Below are positions 11,971-23,992 of a stretch of 64,000 bases of DNA, piece after piece. Each line of letters starts with the position of its first letter. Within the stretch, counting starts at the first letter, position 1. Origin of the DNA: Amanita rubescens (taxonomy: Eukaryota; Basidiomycota; Agaricomycetes; Agaricales; Amanitaceae); assembly GCA_015039365.1 (NCBI GenBank), contig WION01000003.1:868001-932000 (forward strand). The letters are read 5' to 3'. The notes beneath the pieces are model-generated. The model made no database searches and was not told the DNA's origin. It worked only from the letters and a program-made list of their open reading frames with translations. Made by a program: the position numbers and the translations under genes.

Positions 11971-12118
11971 GGAGCCGTAGCTATTTTTGGATTGCAACAG
12001 AACATATTTGGCAATGCCGTTTTCGTGTATTCCCACATTATCCCTGCTTTTATTCATTCTTTCTATTCGTCGCTTGTTGTCTCTTGACTGTTTTTCACTC
12101 CTTTGACCCCTCCCACTC

Positions 12119-15100
12119 ATGTCTTCTCCTACAGACTACGGTGGTCGGCAGGGCCCGTACCAGTATCAGCCAAACCCTCACAATCCCTTCGCTAATGCTC
12201 CCCCGTCTTCCATGCCGGTGACGAGAGAGTATGATGTCGATTCAGACCTTGGCGACCAAAACTACACTCCGAATTACGCTTCACCAATCTCTAGCACCAC
12301 GAGATTGGCCCCAGCGCCTGCCTTCCACGAACAAAACAACGGTACTTCACTTTCAGTTCACCCTAGCAACTAACGACTAATGGTTGTCAATTCAGGCCAT
12401 CATGATTCCGACTTCTACAACCGTTCTTTCGCTCATTCAGTCGAATCTCATGCTAGCATGAGTACACCTTATCCTGAAACCCGTTTACCGCCCGCTGAAC
12501 CATATCCCGCCTGGTCCTCGCATAAACAAATCCCCATGTCGGTGGAGGAGATTGAGGACGTCTTCCTCGATTTGGCCCAGAAGTTTGGTTTTCAAAGAGA
12601 TTCCATGCGCAATATGGTCCGTGTCATTCTGCTCTGTTTTTTCGTGTCGTAATCTTCGCACTCCAGTTTGATTTCCTGATGCATTTGCTCGATTCCCGCG
12701 CCTCCCGCATGACTCCAAACCAAGCTCTCCTCACAGTTCATGCCGATTATGTTGGTGGTCAAAATGCGAATTATCGGAAGTGGTACTTTGCTGCTCAGCT
12801 TAATCTTGATGATGCTGTTGGCCAGTCTCAAAATCCAGGTTTGCAACGGCTCAAGAGTGTCAAGGGTAACCCAAATGCAGGCTCCAAGTCCCTTGATAGT
12901 GCTTTGAATCGATGGCGCAATGCCATGGACAAAATGAGCCAGTATGACAGGCTTCGCCAAGTCGCGCTCTGGCTTCTTTGCTGGGGCGAGGCAGGAAACG
13001 TTCGCTTCGTACCAGAGTGCTTGTGCTTCATCTTCAAATGTGCCGACGACTATTATCGCAGTCCGGAGTGTCAAAATCGTCCAGATCCTGTCCCAGAAGG
13101 AGTTTATCTTAATGGGGTCATAAAACCTTTGTATAATTTCATACGAGACCAAGGTTACGAGGTTCTTGATGGCAAATTTGTCCGAAGGGAGAAGGACCAC
13201 GATGAAATTATTGGATACGATGATATTAATCAGCTCTTCTGGTATCCCGAAGGTCTCGCGAAGATCGTCCTCTCAGATAATGTAACGTTTATTAGATCCA
13301 CGCTTTGAATCCGGCTAACTTCTCTGTAGACTCGTCTCATCGACGTTGCTCCTTCTCAGAGGTATACCAAGTTTAGTCGAGTTGATTGGAATCGCACGTT
13401 CTTCAAGACCTACTACGAAAAACGTTCTCTTGCCCACCTTCTGGTCAACTTCAACCGCGTCTGGATTCTCCATGTTTCTCTGTATTATTTCTACACGGCG
13501 TATCACTCTCCTAGGGTTTACGCACCACTCGATCAGACCAATCCCTCTCTGCCTATGACATGGAGTGCTGTTGCTCTAGGCGGGGCCGTGTCAACCATTA
13601 TTATGATTTTTGCCACTCTCGCGGAATTCTCATACATACCCACTACATGGAACAATGCTTCACATCTCACTACTCGGCTTATCTTCCTTCTCGTTATACT
13701 TGCGCTTACCGGCGGGCCAACAGTTTATATCGTGCTCGTCAATAATCAAAAAAATCAAGGACAAATCCCACTCATCGTTGGAATAGTGCAGTTCTTTGTT
13801 TCTGCCGTTGCTACGATTGCCTTTGCCGTTATTCCGTCTGGACGAATGTTCGGTGATCGAGTGGCCGGCAAATCGCGCAAATACCTTGCTTCTCAAACTT
13901 TTACTGCATCATACCCTGCCTTACCGCGTAGTGCTCGGACAGCATCTATCATGCTCTGGGTCTTAGTCTTCGGTTGCAAGTTTACAGAATCATACTTCTT
14001 CTTGACCTCATCCTTTAGCAGTCCTATTGCTGTGATGGCTCGAACCAAAGTGCAAGGTTGTTCTGATCGTATCTTTGGCAGTTCATTATGCTCCAACCAG
14101 GTCCCATTCACGCTTACAATTATGTATGTCATGGACCTTATCCTTTTCTTTTTGGACACATACTTGTGGTACATCATCTGGATCGTCATCTTCAGCATAG
14201 CGAGATCCTTTGGACTTGGTATATCTATCTGGACACCGTGGAAAGAGATTTTCACGAGGCTACCCAAGAGGATATATGCCAAATTATTGGCCACCGCCGA
14301 GATGGAAATTAAATATAAACCGAAGGTACGCGGAAAGGCCTACAACTTCAGTTCAAAGTTTCACATGCAGAACAGGTTTTGGTCTCTCAGATTTGGAATG
14401 CCATCATTATTTCCATGTATCGCGAACATCTTTTGTCAATCGATCATGTCCAGCGATTACTTTACCACCAAGTCGATGGACCAGATGGAAGGCGTGTGCT
14501 GCGTGCTCCCCTATTTTTCACCCACCGAAATGGTTCTGGCCTCCAGGGCCAATTCTTCCCTCAAGGTGGTGAAGCTGAACGTCGAATTTCCTTCTTCGCT
14601 TCTTCTTTGTCAACCGCGCTCCCGGAACCATTACCGATCGATGCCATGCCAACGTTTACAGTCCTTGTGCCTCACTATTCTGAGAAGATCTTACTTAGCC
14701 TCCGTGAAATCATCAGAGAGGAAGATCAAAATACTCGGGTGACATTGCTCGAATATTTGAAGCAGTTGCATCCCGTTGAGTGGGACAACTTCGTCAGAGA
14801 TACCAAGATTCTTGCAGAGGAGGCAACGTCGGATGGAACAGCGACCCAGAATGAGAAGAACGGAGCGAAGGTGGATGATCTTCCCTTTTACTGCATTGGT
14901 TTCAAGACGTCGTCCCCGGAGTATACCTTAAGAACGCGTATCTGGGCATCCTTGCGTGCTCAGACGCTCTATCGTACCGTGTCGGGCATGATGAACTACT
15001 CCAAAGCCATCAAACTCTTGTATCGTGTCGAGAATCCTGACATTGTGCATAGCTTGGGTGGTAATACAGAACGACTGGAGCGCGAGCTTGAACGGATGTC

Positions 15101-17908
15101 CCGTCGCAAATTCAAGTTCACTGTTTCAATGCAGCGATATAGCAAGTTCAACAAGGAGGAGCAGGAGAATGCGGAATTCCTATTGCGTGCTTATCCCGAC
15201 CTACAAATTGCATATCTGGACGAAGAACCGGGTACAAAGAAGGGTGAAACGAGAATTTTCTCTACCCTCATCGATGGCCATTCCGAACTTGATGAGAAGA
15301 CTGGCAAAAGGAAGCCGAAATTCCGTATTGAAATCCCAGGCAATCCCATACTTGGGGACGGCAAGTCCGATAACCAGAATCATGCTATCATATTCTATAG
15401 AGGAGAGTATCTTCAGCTCATTGACGCAAATCAAGATAATTATCTTGAAGAATGTCTCAAGATACGTAATGTCCTTGGCGAATTTGAAGAGTACTCGCTA
15501 TCTGGCCAGAGCCCGTACGCCCAGTGGGGACACAAGGAGTTTACTCGTTCTCCTGTAGCCATCGTCGGTACGCGCGAATACATCTTCTCGGAGAACATTG
15601 GTGTCTTGGGTGATATTGCTGCCGGGAAAGAACAAACATTTGGCACTATGACTGCGCGTGCTCTGGCATGGATTGGAGGAAAGCTACATTATGGTCATCC
15701 AGATTTTCTAAATGCGACTTTCATGCTCACCCGAGGAGGCGTATCCAAAGCCCAAAAGGGTCTACACCTCAACGAGGATATTTTTGCTGGTATGAATGCC
15801 TTTGGACGCGGGGGCCGAATTAAACATTCGGAGTACTACCAATGCGGCAAAGGACGTGATCTTGGCTTTGGAACAATTCTGAATTTCCAAACCAAGATTG
15901 GTACTGGAATGGGCGAGCAGATGCTCAGTCGGGAATACTATTACCTTGGAACACAGTTGCCCTTTGACCGATTCTTGACTTTTTATTACGGTCATCCCGG
16001 ATTCCATGTCAACAACATTTTGGTCATCTATTCTATCCAGGTCTTCATGATTACTCGTACGTATTTTTTTTTTTTTTCAATTTCAAATTATTTCAATTAA
16101 ACAATTTTCCAGTGCTTTTCATCGGTACTCTAAACAAGCAGTTGGATATTTGCCAGCTTGATGCTTTAGGGAACGTCATCCCAGGCCAACCAGGATGCTA
16201 CAATCTTATTCCCGTATTCGATTGGATCAGGCGTTGCATTGTTTCAATTTTTTTGGTTTTCTTCATTGCATTCCTTCCACTCTTCTTGCAAGGTTCGTCC
16301 GTCTTCTAATATCATGAAAAACGCTAATCAAATGCAAAGAATTGGTGGAGCGTGGAACAGGCAAGGCATTACTTCGTTTGGCTAAACATTTCTTGTCCTT
16401 GTCTCCCATTTTCGAAGTCTTTTCTACTCAGATATACTCGAACTCTATCCTCAACAACTTGGCGTTTGGTGGCGCACGATATATTGCCACAGGTCGTGGT
16501 TTTGCCACCTCGCGACTGTCGTTCACTATCTTGTACTCGCGGTTCGCTGGTCCGAGCATCTACATGGGCATGCGTAATTTACTGCTTCTGCTCTATGCCA
16601 CGCTGTCGATATGGATACCCCATCTGATCTATTTCTGGCTCTCCGTGCTGTCGCTTTGCATTGCACCGTTCATATTCAATCCCCATCAATTTTCCTTCTC
16701 GGACTTCATCATTGACTATCGCGAATTTCTCCGTTGGATGTCCCGTGGTAATTCAAGGCAGACGAAGAGCAATTGGTACGGCTATTGCAGGCTGTCACGT
16801 ACAATGATCACCGGGTACAAGAGGAAACGATTAGGTCATCCTTCTGAGAAGCTGTCAGGCGACGTATCGCGAGCTAGATGGAGTTCTGTGATTCTATCTG
16901 AGATTATTGTGCCTATCTTTGCAGCCACTCTGTTCACCATTGCATACATGTTCGTCAAGTCTTTCCCCGTGAATGGCCAATTACCGCCGAGCCCCTTGAT
17001 GCGAATTTCCGTCATTGCCATCGGACCATTGGTATGGAATGCAACGGTTCTGCTATCCTTGTTCTTCATATCCCTGTTCTTGGGTCCTATGATGGATGGA
17101 TGGCCACACTTTGGGACCCTTATTGCTGGACTGGCACATACGATGTGCCTTGTTGGACTGATTGGTTTCTTTGAGTTTTTCGTGAGTATTATTCAATTTT
17201 CAAGGATGTGCATAGCTTAATATTTTCTAGTGGTTCCTTGAATCTTGGGATGCTTCTCACGGAGTTCTCGGCGTCATAACAATCGTTGCTGTCCAACGAG
17301 CAATCCAAAAGATTCTAATTTCAGTCTTCTTGACGCGCGAGTTTAAGCACGAAGAGACGAACAGGGCATGGTGGACAGGAAAGTGGTATGGACGCGGATT
17401 GGGCTCCTCCGCTATTTCACAACCCGCCAGAGAGTTCATTGTGAAGATCGTGGAGATGACTTTATGGAGCTCCGATTTCCTATTGGGACACATTCTCCTC
17501 ATCATCTTGACACCGCCTATTCTTATACCTTTCGCCAACCGACTGCACTCAACTATGTTATGTAAGTGTGTTTTGGCAGTGTCAGTGGTGGTGCTGATAG
17601 TGTTATCAGTCTGGCTCCGGCCATCTAAGCAGATTCGCGCACCATTATTCTCGACAAAGCAGAAGAGAAAACGAAGATGGCTTGTAAGTCATGTATGTTT
17701 CTCCTCCCTGCTTACCTCAGCCATGGTCAATAGGTCATCAAATACACGATTCTTTATACCTTAGTGATAGCGCTACTAGCAGCGTTGATTGTCCTGCGTA
17801 AGTCGCATCTTCCAAGTATGCAGGTGTCTAAACTCCTAATAATAAAAAACAGCTGCTCTATTCAGAAATCACATCGCAATCAACTGTCAGATATGCAAGA
17901 GTATATAA
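12119..17908 (+). CDS. FKS1: 1,3-beta-glucan synthase catalytic subunit (GT48)
   Basis: Plasma-membrane enzyme that polymerises UDP-glucose into the main cell-wall glucan. The start [20 protein letters not shown] at 12119 opens a disordered cytosolic head. It is followed by the conserved FKS1 domain 1 ([35 protein letters not shown] block) and a first membrane region. The large catalytic loop contains [50 protein letters not shown] and [20 protein letters not shown] second set of membrane segments ends in [13 protein letters not shown] at 17908. About ten short introns all join in frame (for example KPK to [11 protein letters not shown] at 14325-14379). Length is about 1,780 residues, normal for the family. 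The region aligned with yeast hotspot 1 reads [10 protein letters not shown]. This gene is intact. Confidence 0.96.
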
Positions 17909-18130
17909 TTATCTAGCGCTTTCCATTGAAGATACCAACCCATAGATGCTGGCCTGGAGCCTGCATTGAATAGATCCGTCCATCGCACTCTGCGTTTGAC
18001 ATGGATTACCGTCGTTTTTAGCCCCGCTGTAACATAATACGATATAAGGAATAATAATCTTTTCGCTGCTTAGTTACGGTTTCAATTGAGTAAAACAATC
18101 CATGAATATGTTCACACTCTCATAACCGTC

Positions 18131-21100
18131 ATGGATTACTTTTCCAAATTCCTACGAACCAGTAATCAAGCTCACTCTCCCAGAGTGGCTATTGACCATG
18201 CTCAAGAGTTTCACAAGTCATGGCTGTTCATCAAGGTCACCTGCCGTCCAGCGGTCATTGCGATCGACTGTGCTCATTCTATGTAACCTCAGAATACCTT
18301 ACAACATCCCGATGAACGACAATTAAATAAAGGCATCCAGTTCACGGACATTCCTGCGAAGCTACAATCTATGGTTGATGCCCTCGTCTGGGAATCGACA
18401 AGGACGGAAGCTGGGTAAGTTGCACTCATTCAACGTTTGAAGCGAAATCCATCATTTCACTTTAGTGGCACAGGTGCATGTTTGGAATATCTCCTAAAGA
18501 ACGGTATGGCACGAACTCATCATCCTTGGTGCTTCCACCTTACCAATATCCTGCAGATATCCTTGATTCTCTCGTCCGGTTAAGCGAGAATGACAGGCCA
18601 TCAGGAATTCAGGCAGAAGTCCTCCGAGCAGTACAAAACATGGTGGTCCTGCTGGATGAACAATTTCTCGTTCACTCCGCCGTCCACCGCGCCGTCCTCA
18701 GGTTGCTCAGAAATTGCGTAGGAGATGACATGCAAGAACAATTAGATGGGAAAGGAAGAGTGATGGGTGCCGCTCGCAATGCAGTCCGAAGCCTACCGTC
18801 GGAATATGAGGGAGACTGTTCGTATCCTAATTTCAGGCATTTGTCTACTTTATGCTGAACCATCATTGAATATGACAGTGGTCAACCTCTTATGCATCCT
18901 TTGCAGTCGAATCAGAACTTTCCGCGAATTACTCATTATATTTTTCCACGACAAGCACTGGTACCATTCTGAACCGTTGTTTTCTGGGGAAGATGAAGAT
19001 GAAGATGAGAGGACGAGGAGGACGAGGAGGAAGTTAAAACACAAGAGATGGGAAGCTCCCCTGGATTTGATAGCATTGCCACCAGTGATTCGGGCTCTCT
19101 CACACCTACATCATCAAGGGCAACTGTCACCTCTCTCCCAGCGTCCTCGGCAGCTAGAAAGCCCGAATATGAGTTCCTCCTCTTTAATTACATTCTACGT
19201 TTTGTTCACCGAGAAGGGAACATCGGGGACCTCGCTAGAGCAGGGCTGCTGTTTCTAATGGACGTTGCCATGTCCCCCGGAGAACAAATACACCGCATAG
19301 CTGGTGACGAAATACACAATGCCTCGACGACAGACCCGATCTCTGATGCAGCACTGGCGCTCGCCGAGTATATCCTTGACGGCGATTTCTCGGACGTACT
19401 TGGAGCCAGTTTGAGTGCAGTTTATTCGTTGCTGCCGAGAAAACTGGAGTTTCTTCCTCCTTCTCGAGAAGAACATGGAACTGGGACTGGAATGATGTTG
19501 GGCCAGAAAGGCCATGAAACAGAGGAAGAAAAGGAACGATGGGAGTCTGAACGACAGAAGGCACTTGCGTTGGGCGTGGAAGAAGCCAATGGCGAAGACT
19601 TCAGATCGCGCTTGGATCACTTCTTGAAGTTACTGGAATTTATCCAAGACATATTCAAGCGGAACGACGCGCGCGAATCTGCCGACCCTTCGCTCGTGGG
19701 TAGCGCTATCGTACAATCCATCCTGGATGCTGTTCGTCGCGTGTTTCTGGAAAACATTTTGTATCCTTCAATCCTGGAATCCTCAGATGCCGATGGAAGT
19801 GCGGTGGCGGTGATGTCATACATTGAAACAATGATAAGGACATTGCCAGATGGACAACTAAATGACCTACTGGTTGATTTCCTCGTCAGCGAAGACAACG
19901 ATGACGTTCGAGTGGGTCATGGGCGTCTCCCAAAACCGCGTTTTCGAGGCCTTGAAAAGCTTAGGGCCAAGTTCGCTAAACTCGATAAGACAAAAAGAAG
20001 GAAAAGCAGCGCCATGGTGCTACTTGAGATGGAAGTACCAGAATCCAGAAAGAAATCGGACTATTTCACTTCAATGGGGAGGTTCACTCTCAAGGATCTC
20101 ATACTCATCAATCTAAGATCACAGTCTCAGCACACGGCTACCTGTGCATTACAGCTGCTACATACTATGCTTGTCAGACATCCACAATTATGTATGGAGA
20201 AACTGCTGCTCATCACCCACGACCCTAATGCGACTTCTTTTCCTCACCCATCCATGGTATCGGCGTTGTACGACCACGGCGAAAACGTCAAACAGCGTTT
20301 CTCAGAGGATTCAGATAACGATGAAACATATGCCATTCCCGTGTTTATGCAGCCCGAATCAACTTTTATGACGCACCAGCGTGAGATGGAATTATACCTT
20401 GCTTTAGTCTCGCGCGTAGATCCCTCGCACGAAGGCGATGTTTTCAGCACAGGCTATGACCGTTATCTTCGGGACGCAATACTCGAAATCCAAAGCCAAC
20501 CAGCTTATCAGTTGACGGGAGATGACGATGCTGATCTGGAATTTAGACGGGGAATTAAGCATCGTTTGAATGTCAATGATCCGATATTCACCCTTCTTCT
20601 AGAATCTACCAGGACTTTTTTTTCTAACGCACCTGAAATGAACCTAGCACTATCAGGCGTGTTGGCAACCTTGGCGATGCATCCGGACCGTTCACTAGCT
20701 GGTTGGCTTACGTTCCGTAACTCTGACGTTTCGACAAACCAAACGTTCGGGCTATCAAGTACTCCGGACCCACAGCAAGACAACGACAATCGCTCCATCG
20801 ATTATGAAATTGGAGAGAAGCTTTATAACGATGAAATCCATCTCCCAGCCTCCAGGATGGACGAAAATTCCCGTCCCATTATTCACAGCATCTTCCATGG
20901 ACTCGTAACGCAGGCTTGATAAATATAGACAAATGGTTGTCGGCTTTGACAAGTACCTTGTGGAACGTCGACAAGGTTTATTGTTCTCAGAAAACTTAAC
21001 TGACGCCATAAACCTTACGTTGGACATCGGAGACGAATCCGTCGTAACTTCTGCAGCCATTGGGACATCTTCCAAACCCCAGTCGAATCCCATAGTGTCT

Positions 21101-21568
21101 GCACAGGCTTCACTCGTATCGTTTCTCTCACCCAGGAGAAACAAACCTGCGAAATCTTCCAATCCACCGGAATCCGACGCGCCTTCCAAACGCGCCGATA
21201 ATAAAAACACCTCAGCCAGTCCATTTTGGGATCACTACGAAAGCACCAGTCAGGTCACTCTCGAATCGTTTATCGCACCAGCTCCATCGTCTGGGCCTTG
21301 GACGTTTGGCAAATCCATAAAATGGAATGCAGAGGAAGATCTCTTCAATTCAACAAGCTGGGGTGATCGATCCAGCGAGTCATTTAATCCCAATCCGCGC
21401 GACGATAATTCTCTGGAAACGGAGGAGACGCAAGAGCAGCACATAACCAAATTAACGTTGTCACGGTTGTTAGACAACGTTGTGATACTGGAAGAGAGTA
21501 TCAAAGAGTTTGTGTCCATCATCCACGCACGCCGAAGCCTCGGAATAGATTCAATTCGCTACATTTAG
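18131..21568 (+). CDS. FHIP / RAI16-family protein (FTS-Hook-FHIP complex component)
   Basis: Family members bind the Hook dynein adaptors and early endosomes; in fungi this complex drives long-range endosome motility. The start MDYFSKFLRTSNQAHSP at 18131 is typical. Splicing gives DIPAKLQSMVDALVWESTR, GACLEYLLKND joined to ILDSLVRLSENDRPSGIQ, AVQNMVVLLDEQFLVHSAVH and VNLLCILCSRIRTFRELLII. A long single exon follows (YEFLLFNYILRFVHREGNIG; ARAGLLFLMDVAMSP; SYIETMIRTLPDGQLNDLL). After 20,919 the family block QMVVGFDKYLVERRQGLLFS continues in another frame, so the stop there is probably false. Two breaks: about 19,010 in an acidic GAG/GAC run, and about 20,916, where one extra T explains the shift. 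The end at 21,568 includes a Ser/Pro-rich tail. Confidence 0.8.
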
Positions 21569-21701
21569 TACAGCTTGATACGGGCATTGGGTCACTAATG
21601 GTATCTGTACAATTTACATACTTAATCAACAAAACAAAATCTAACGATTATACGGGGTAACCGAATGTAATGGATGCATAGAGTAGGGATGGGGAAGGAT
21701 A

Positions 21702-22826
21702 TTACCCCCTTTTACTTTTGCCCGATCTCGTTGACCTTGACTGTGGTTTCGCAGAAGCCTTCGCCTTATCCCCGAATAGTTTATCCTGCAGCTTTATGAA
21801 CTCCTCATCATCAATCTCTGGTGCTTTGGGAGCAGTATGCTGCTTTTTAGGCGACTGCTCCTCTCCGTCAGCTTCGCGTGCTCGCTTCTTCCCTTTGACT
21901 TTTGATTTCTTCTCTGGTCTAGCGTATTTTGCAGTCAGGTTGTCAAAAAACGAATCCATATTCTTTTCTTTTTTCTTCAGTATAAGCGCCTGGAGGGCGG
22001 AATAATCCTCTGCTTCTCCGTCCTCGGCGTCATCTTTATTAGTCCGGGCCTTCCGTTTCCCCTTTCCTCGCCTTTCGGCCGTCTTCCCAGACCCATAGAA
22101 TTCATCCCATACACCAAGCTCTTTTGCCAGCTGCTCTGCCTCTGCAGCCTCTTTCTCACCTGCTTTCTTCCTAACAAGCCGCGCTTTCTCATCCCTCGTA
22201 CTCGATTCCCATAGCGGCTAGACTGGGCAGCTCTCCTTTCGATATTAAACTCGAGATGGCAATAATAAAACGCGTCTCGTCGTCATGTGTTGAATGTGGA
22301 ATGAAATTCATAATTTCGTCAATGGATCCCTGAGTTTCTAGATATGCACTTTTGAGGTCCTCTGTTTCTTCCGCAGAGGCTGTACGCCGAAGCATCAGTC
22401 CGCGTAGGTTTACGAAACCCGGAAGTTTACGTACCCTGATACTCCTTCTTCATTTCGTCCAGTCTGCCGCGCGTAACACGGTCGAATAAATCCTCAAAGT
22501 AGGCCTCCCAACCATCTTCGCCTTCGCCAAAGTCGAGGCTATCAGCTGTACTGCCTGTCTTGTCGTACCGTTTGCGCTTCTTCTCGTCGCTGAGAACTGC
22601 ATACGCAAAGCCGACTTGTTGAAACTTAAGAGACGCGTCTTTCTTCAGCGTCGTCACTCGCTGTCGCGTGCTTGTCTGGGTGGTACTTGAGCGCAAGGCG
22701 ACGATAAGCTTTTTTAACGTCGTCAGAACTAGCATCCTGCTTCAGAAGCAGGACGGCGTAGAGGTCAACCTCCTGGTCGGGAAAGAACTGTGAAATGGGG
22801 TCGTCGTGGTCCATGGATGACTCCAA
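21702..22826 (-). CDS. DNAJC9: J-domain protein, DNAJC9-like
   Basis: Nuclear J protein family; the human member is a histone H3-H4 co-chaperone that recruits HSP70. The start [20 protein letters not shown] is at 22826. The J domain reads [20 protein letters not shown] with HPD in [11 protein letters not shown], then [20 protein letters not shown]. The family region after the J domain is present ([49 protein letters not shown]), followed by a Lys-rich tail that looks like nuclear-localisation sequence, ending [15 protein letters not shown] at 21702. Two frame breaks, at about 22,643 and 22,212, both repaired by removing one base: AEE to [10 protein letters not shown], and SLAA to [12 protein letters not shown]. 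The PAP2 gene upstream ends 37 bp before this start. It converges with the FHIP gene. Confidence 0.85.
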
Positions 22827-22863
22827 TATTGTGTGGTCACGCGCGTCTAGTAGTAACGCGTAA

Positions 22864-23507
22864 TTAAATGAGTGACTCTACCAACTCCTCCAGCTTTTGC
22901 CCATGCTGTTGTAATCCATCTGTCCACAGTGAAAACCACACAGATCCAAATGCCACTCCATATGATACCCCAACAATCACCTGTGGCCATGTGTGATGAC
23001 CCAACCATACTCGGGACATGACAACCAGTATAGCCCATGGTACAGCCATTATCGGAGGCACAAGACGCGTTGCTGTGCCCGACGGCAATGAAGGATGTAT
23101 GGGTAGTCGCAGACAAGCCAATACGATAAATGTCGCGAAATAGCTTATCGTCGTTGAATGAGTGCTAGGCATTCTACGAGAATCGTTCTCAACATAGCCT
23201 ATACACAAATTTAAACCTCGTCTTACCCATACGTTTGCTTCTGATGAGCTCCTTCATGCTGTGGCCGTTGTTGTCTGAACAGATTCTTGACTAGCTTCAC
23301 AGAAACCGCGCAAACGACCCCTCCAAGACCCGTGTAGGACAGCAGCGGCAGATCTAGTTACGCAAATGACGGAATGCAGCCAGTAAAGCGACAACGATGT
23401 TGGTCTGCTTGAACTGTCGTCAGCTCTTCAACGATAAGTTGTCATCAAGTAGTGCACCAGACCCTATCTAGGAAAGCCAGCCACCAAGGCAGTCGTGTTG
23501 ACGCCAT
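22864..23507 (-). CDS. PAP2-family phosphatase, dolichyldiphosphatase-like
   Basis: Predicted ER membrane enzyme that hydrolyses a lipid pyrophosphate; the closest family is dolichyl-diphosphate phosphatase (Cax4/DOLPP1), which recycles dolichol for N-glycosylation. The three PAP2 motifs are visible: KX6RP in [10 protein letters not shown], the P-S-x-H motif in [12 protein letters not shown], and [16 protein letters not shown], with Gln at the last position as in the dolichyldiphosphatases. Hydrophobic segments surround them ([48 protein letters not shown]). The end is ELVESLI at 22864. The likely start is [15 protein letters not shown] at 23507, but the frame between it and [12 protein letters not shown] is not continuous, so exon 1 is uncertain. 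Size (about 190-200 residues) fits. Confidence 0.75.
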
Positions 23508-23992
23508 AAGGACGAAGTTGTATGGCAACTCCGAACTTTGGGCCTGCCTATAGTATTGGAATTGCAACAGGGAAGTCCATTTTTCCTTTGGTTTCGGCAG
23601 ATTGCCGAGATTGTTTTGAAAGATGTACCTTAAATAACAATAATAATAATAATAATTTCCCATTGCCTCTGTTGAAATTTGAAAGAGGGTGGCGAATATA
23701 CTTGTGGCAAATGCATTGCTGTCAGGAGGCGCGCTCAGCGCTGAGATGCACTTGTAGATTCTGAATCGGTGGTGACTGGGGCATCTACAAAACAACATCG
23801 GCAATCTGCCGATGTCAATGGAAAAACAGTTTTTGGAATCAACGTCATGCAACGCGAATTGCCCTTCCCTGCTCACTTTAAGACGAAGCTCAGCCCGTCA
23901 TTCGCTTATATTATATACTATCTCTCCATACATGTAGGTATGCATATAAAGTGATATCCTGAAGCACGCTAGATGCTAGATGAGAAATTTTG
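23508..23992. repeat. Intergenic spacer with an imperfect inverted repeat (possible MITE relic)
   Basis: Between two minus-strand genes lies a 485-bp spacer. The stretch around 23,594-23,620 (core cggcagattgccgagattg) is repeated as its reverse complement around 23,787-23,810 (core caatctcggcaatctgccg, with small differences), leaving a loop of about 170 bases. The loop contains an AAT microsatellite at about 23,636-23,657 and a small palindrome, gcgctcagcgc. Similarity between the arms extends weakly into gaaaaa-rich flanks. This could be a decayed miniature inverted-repeat element or a hairpin in the untranslated regions. No target-site duplication was recognised. Confidence 0.4.

Noticed and set aside
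5822..22826. Programmed +1 ribosomal frameshifting as the cause of the repeated extra bases
   Set aside because: The sites share no slippery heptamer or stimulatory structure that I can see, occur up to six times in one gene and affect unrelated genes. Assembly insertions or decay are simpler.
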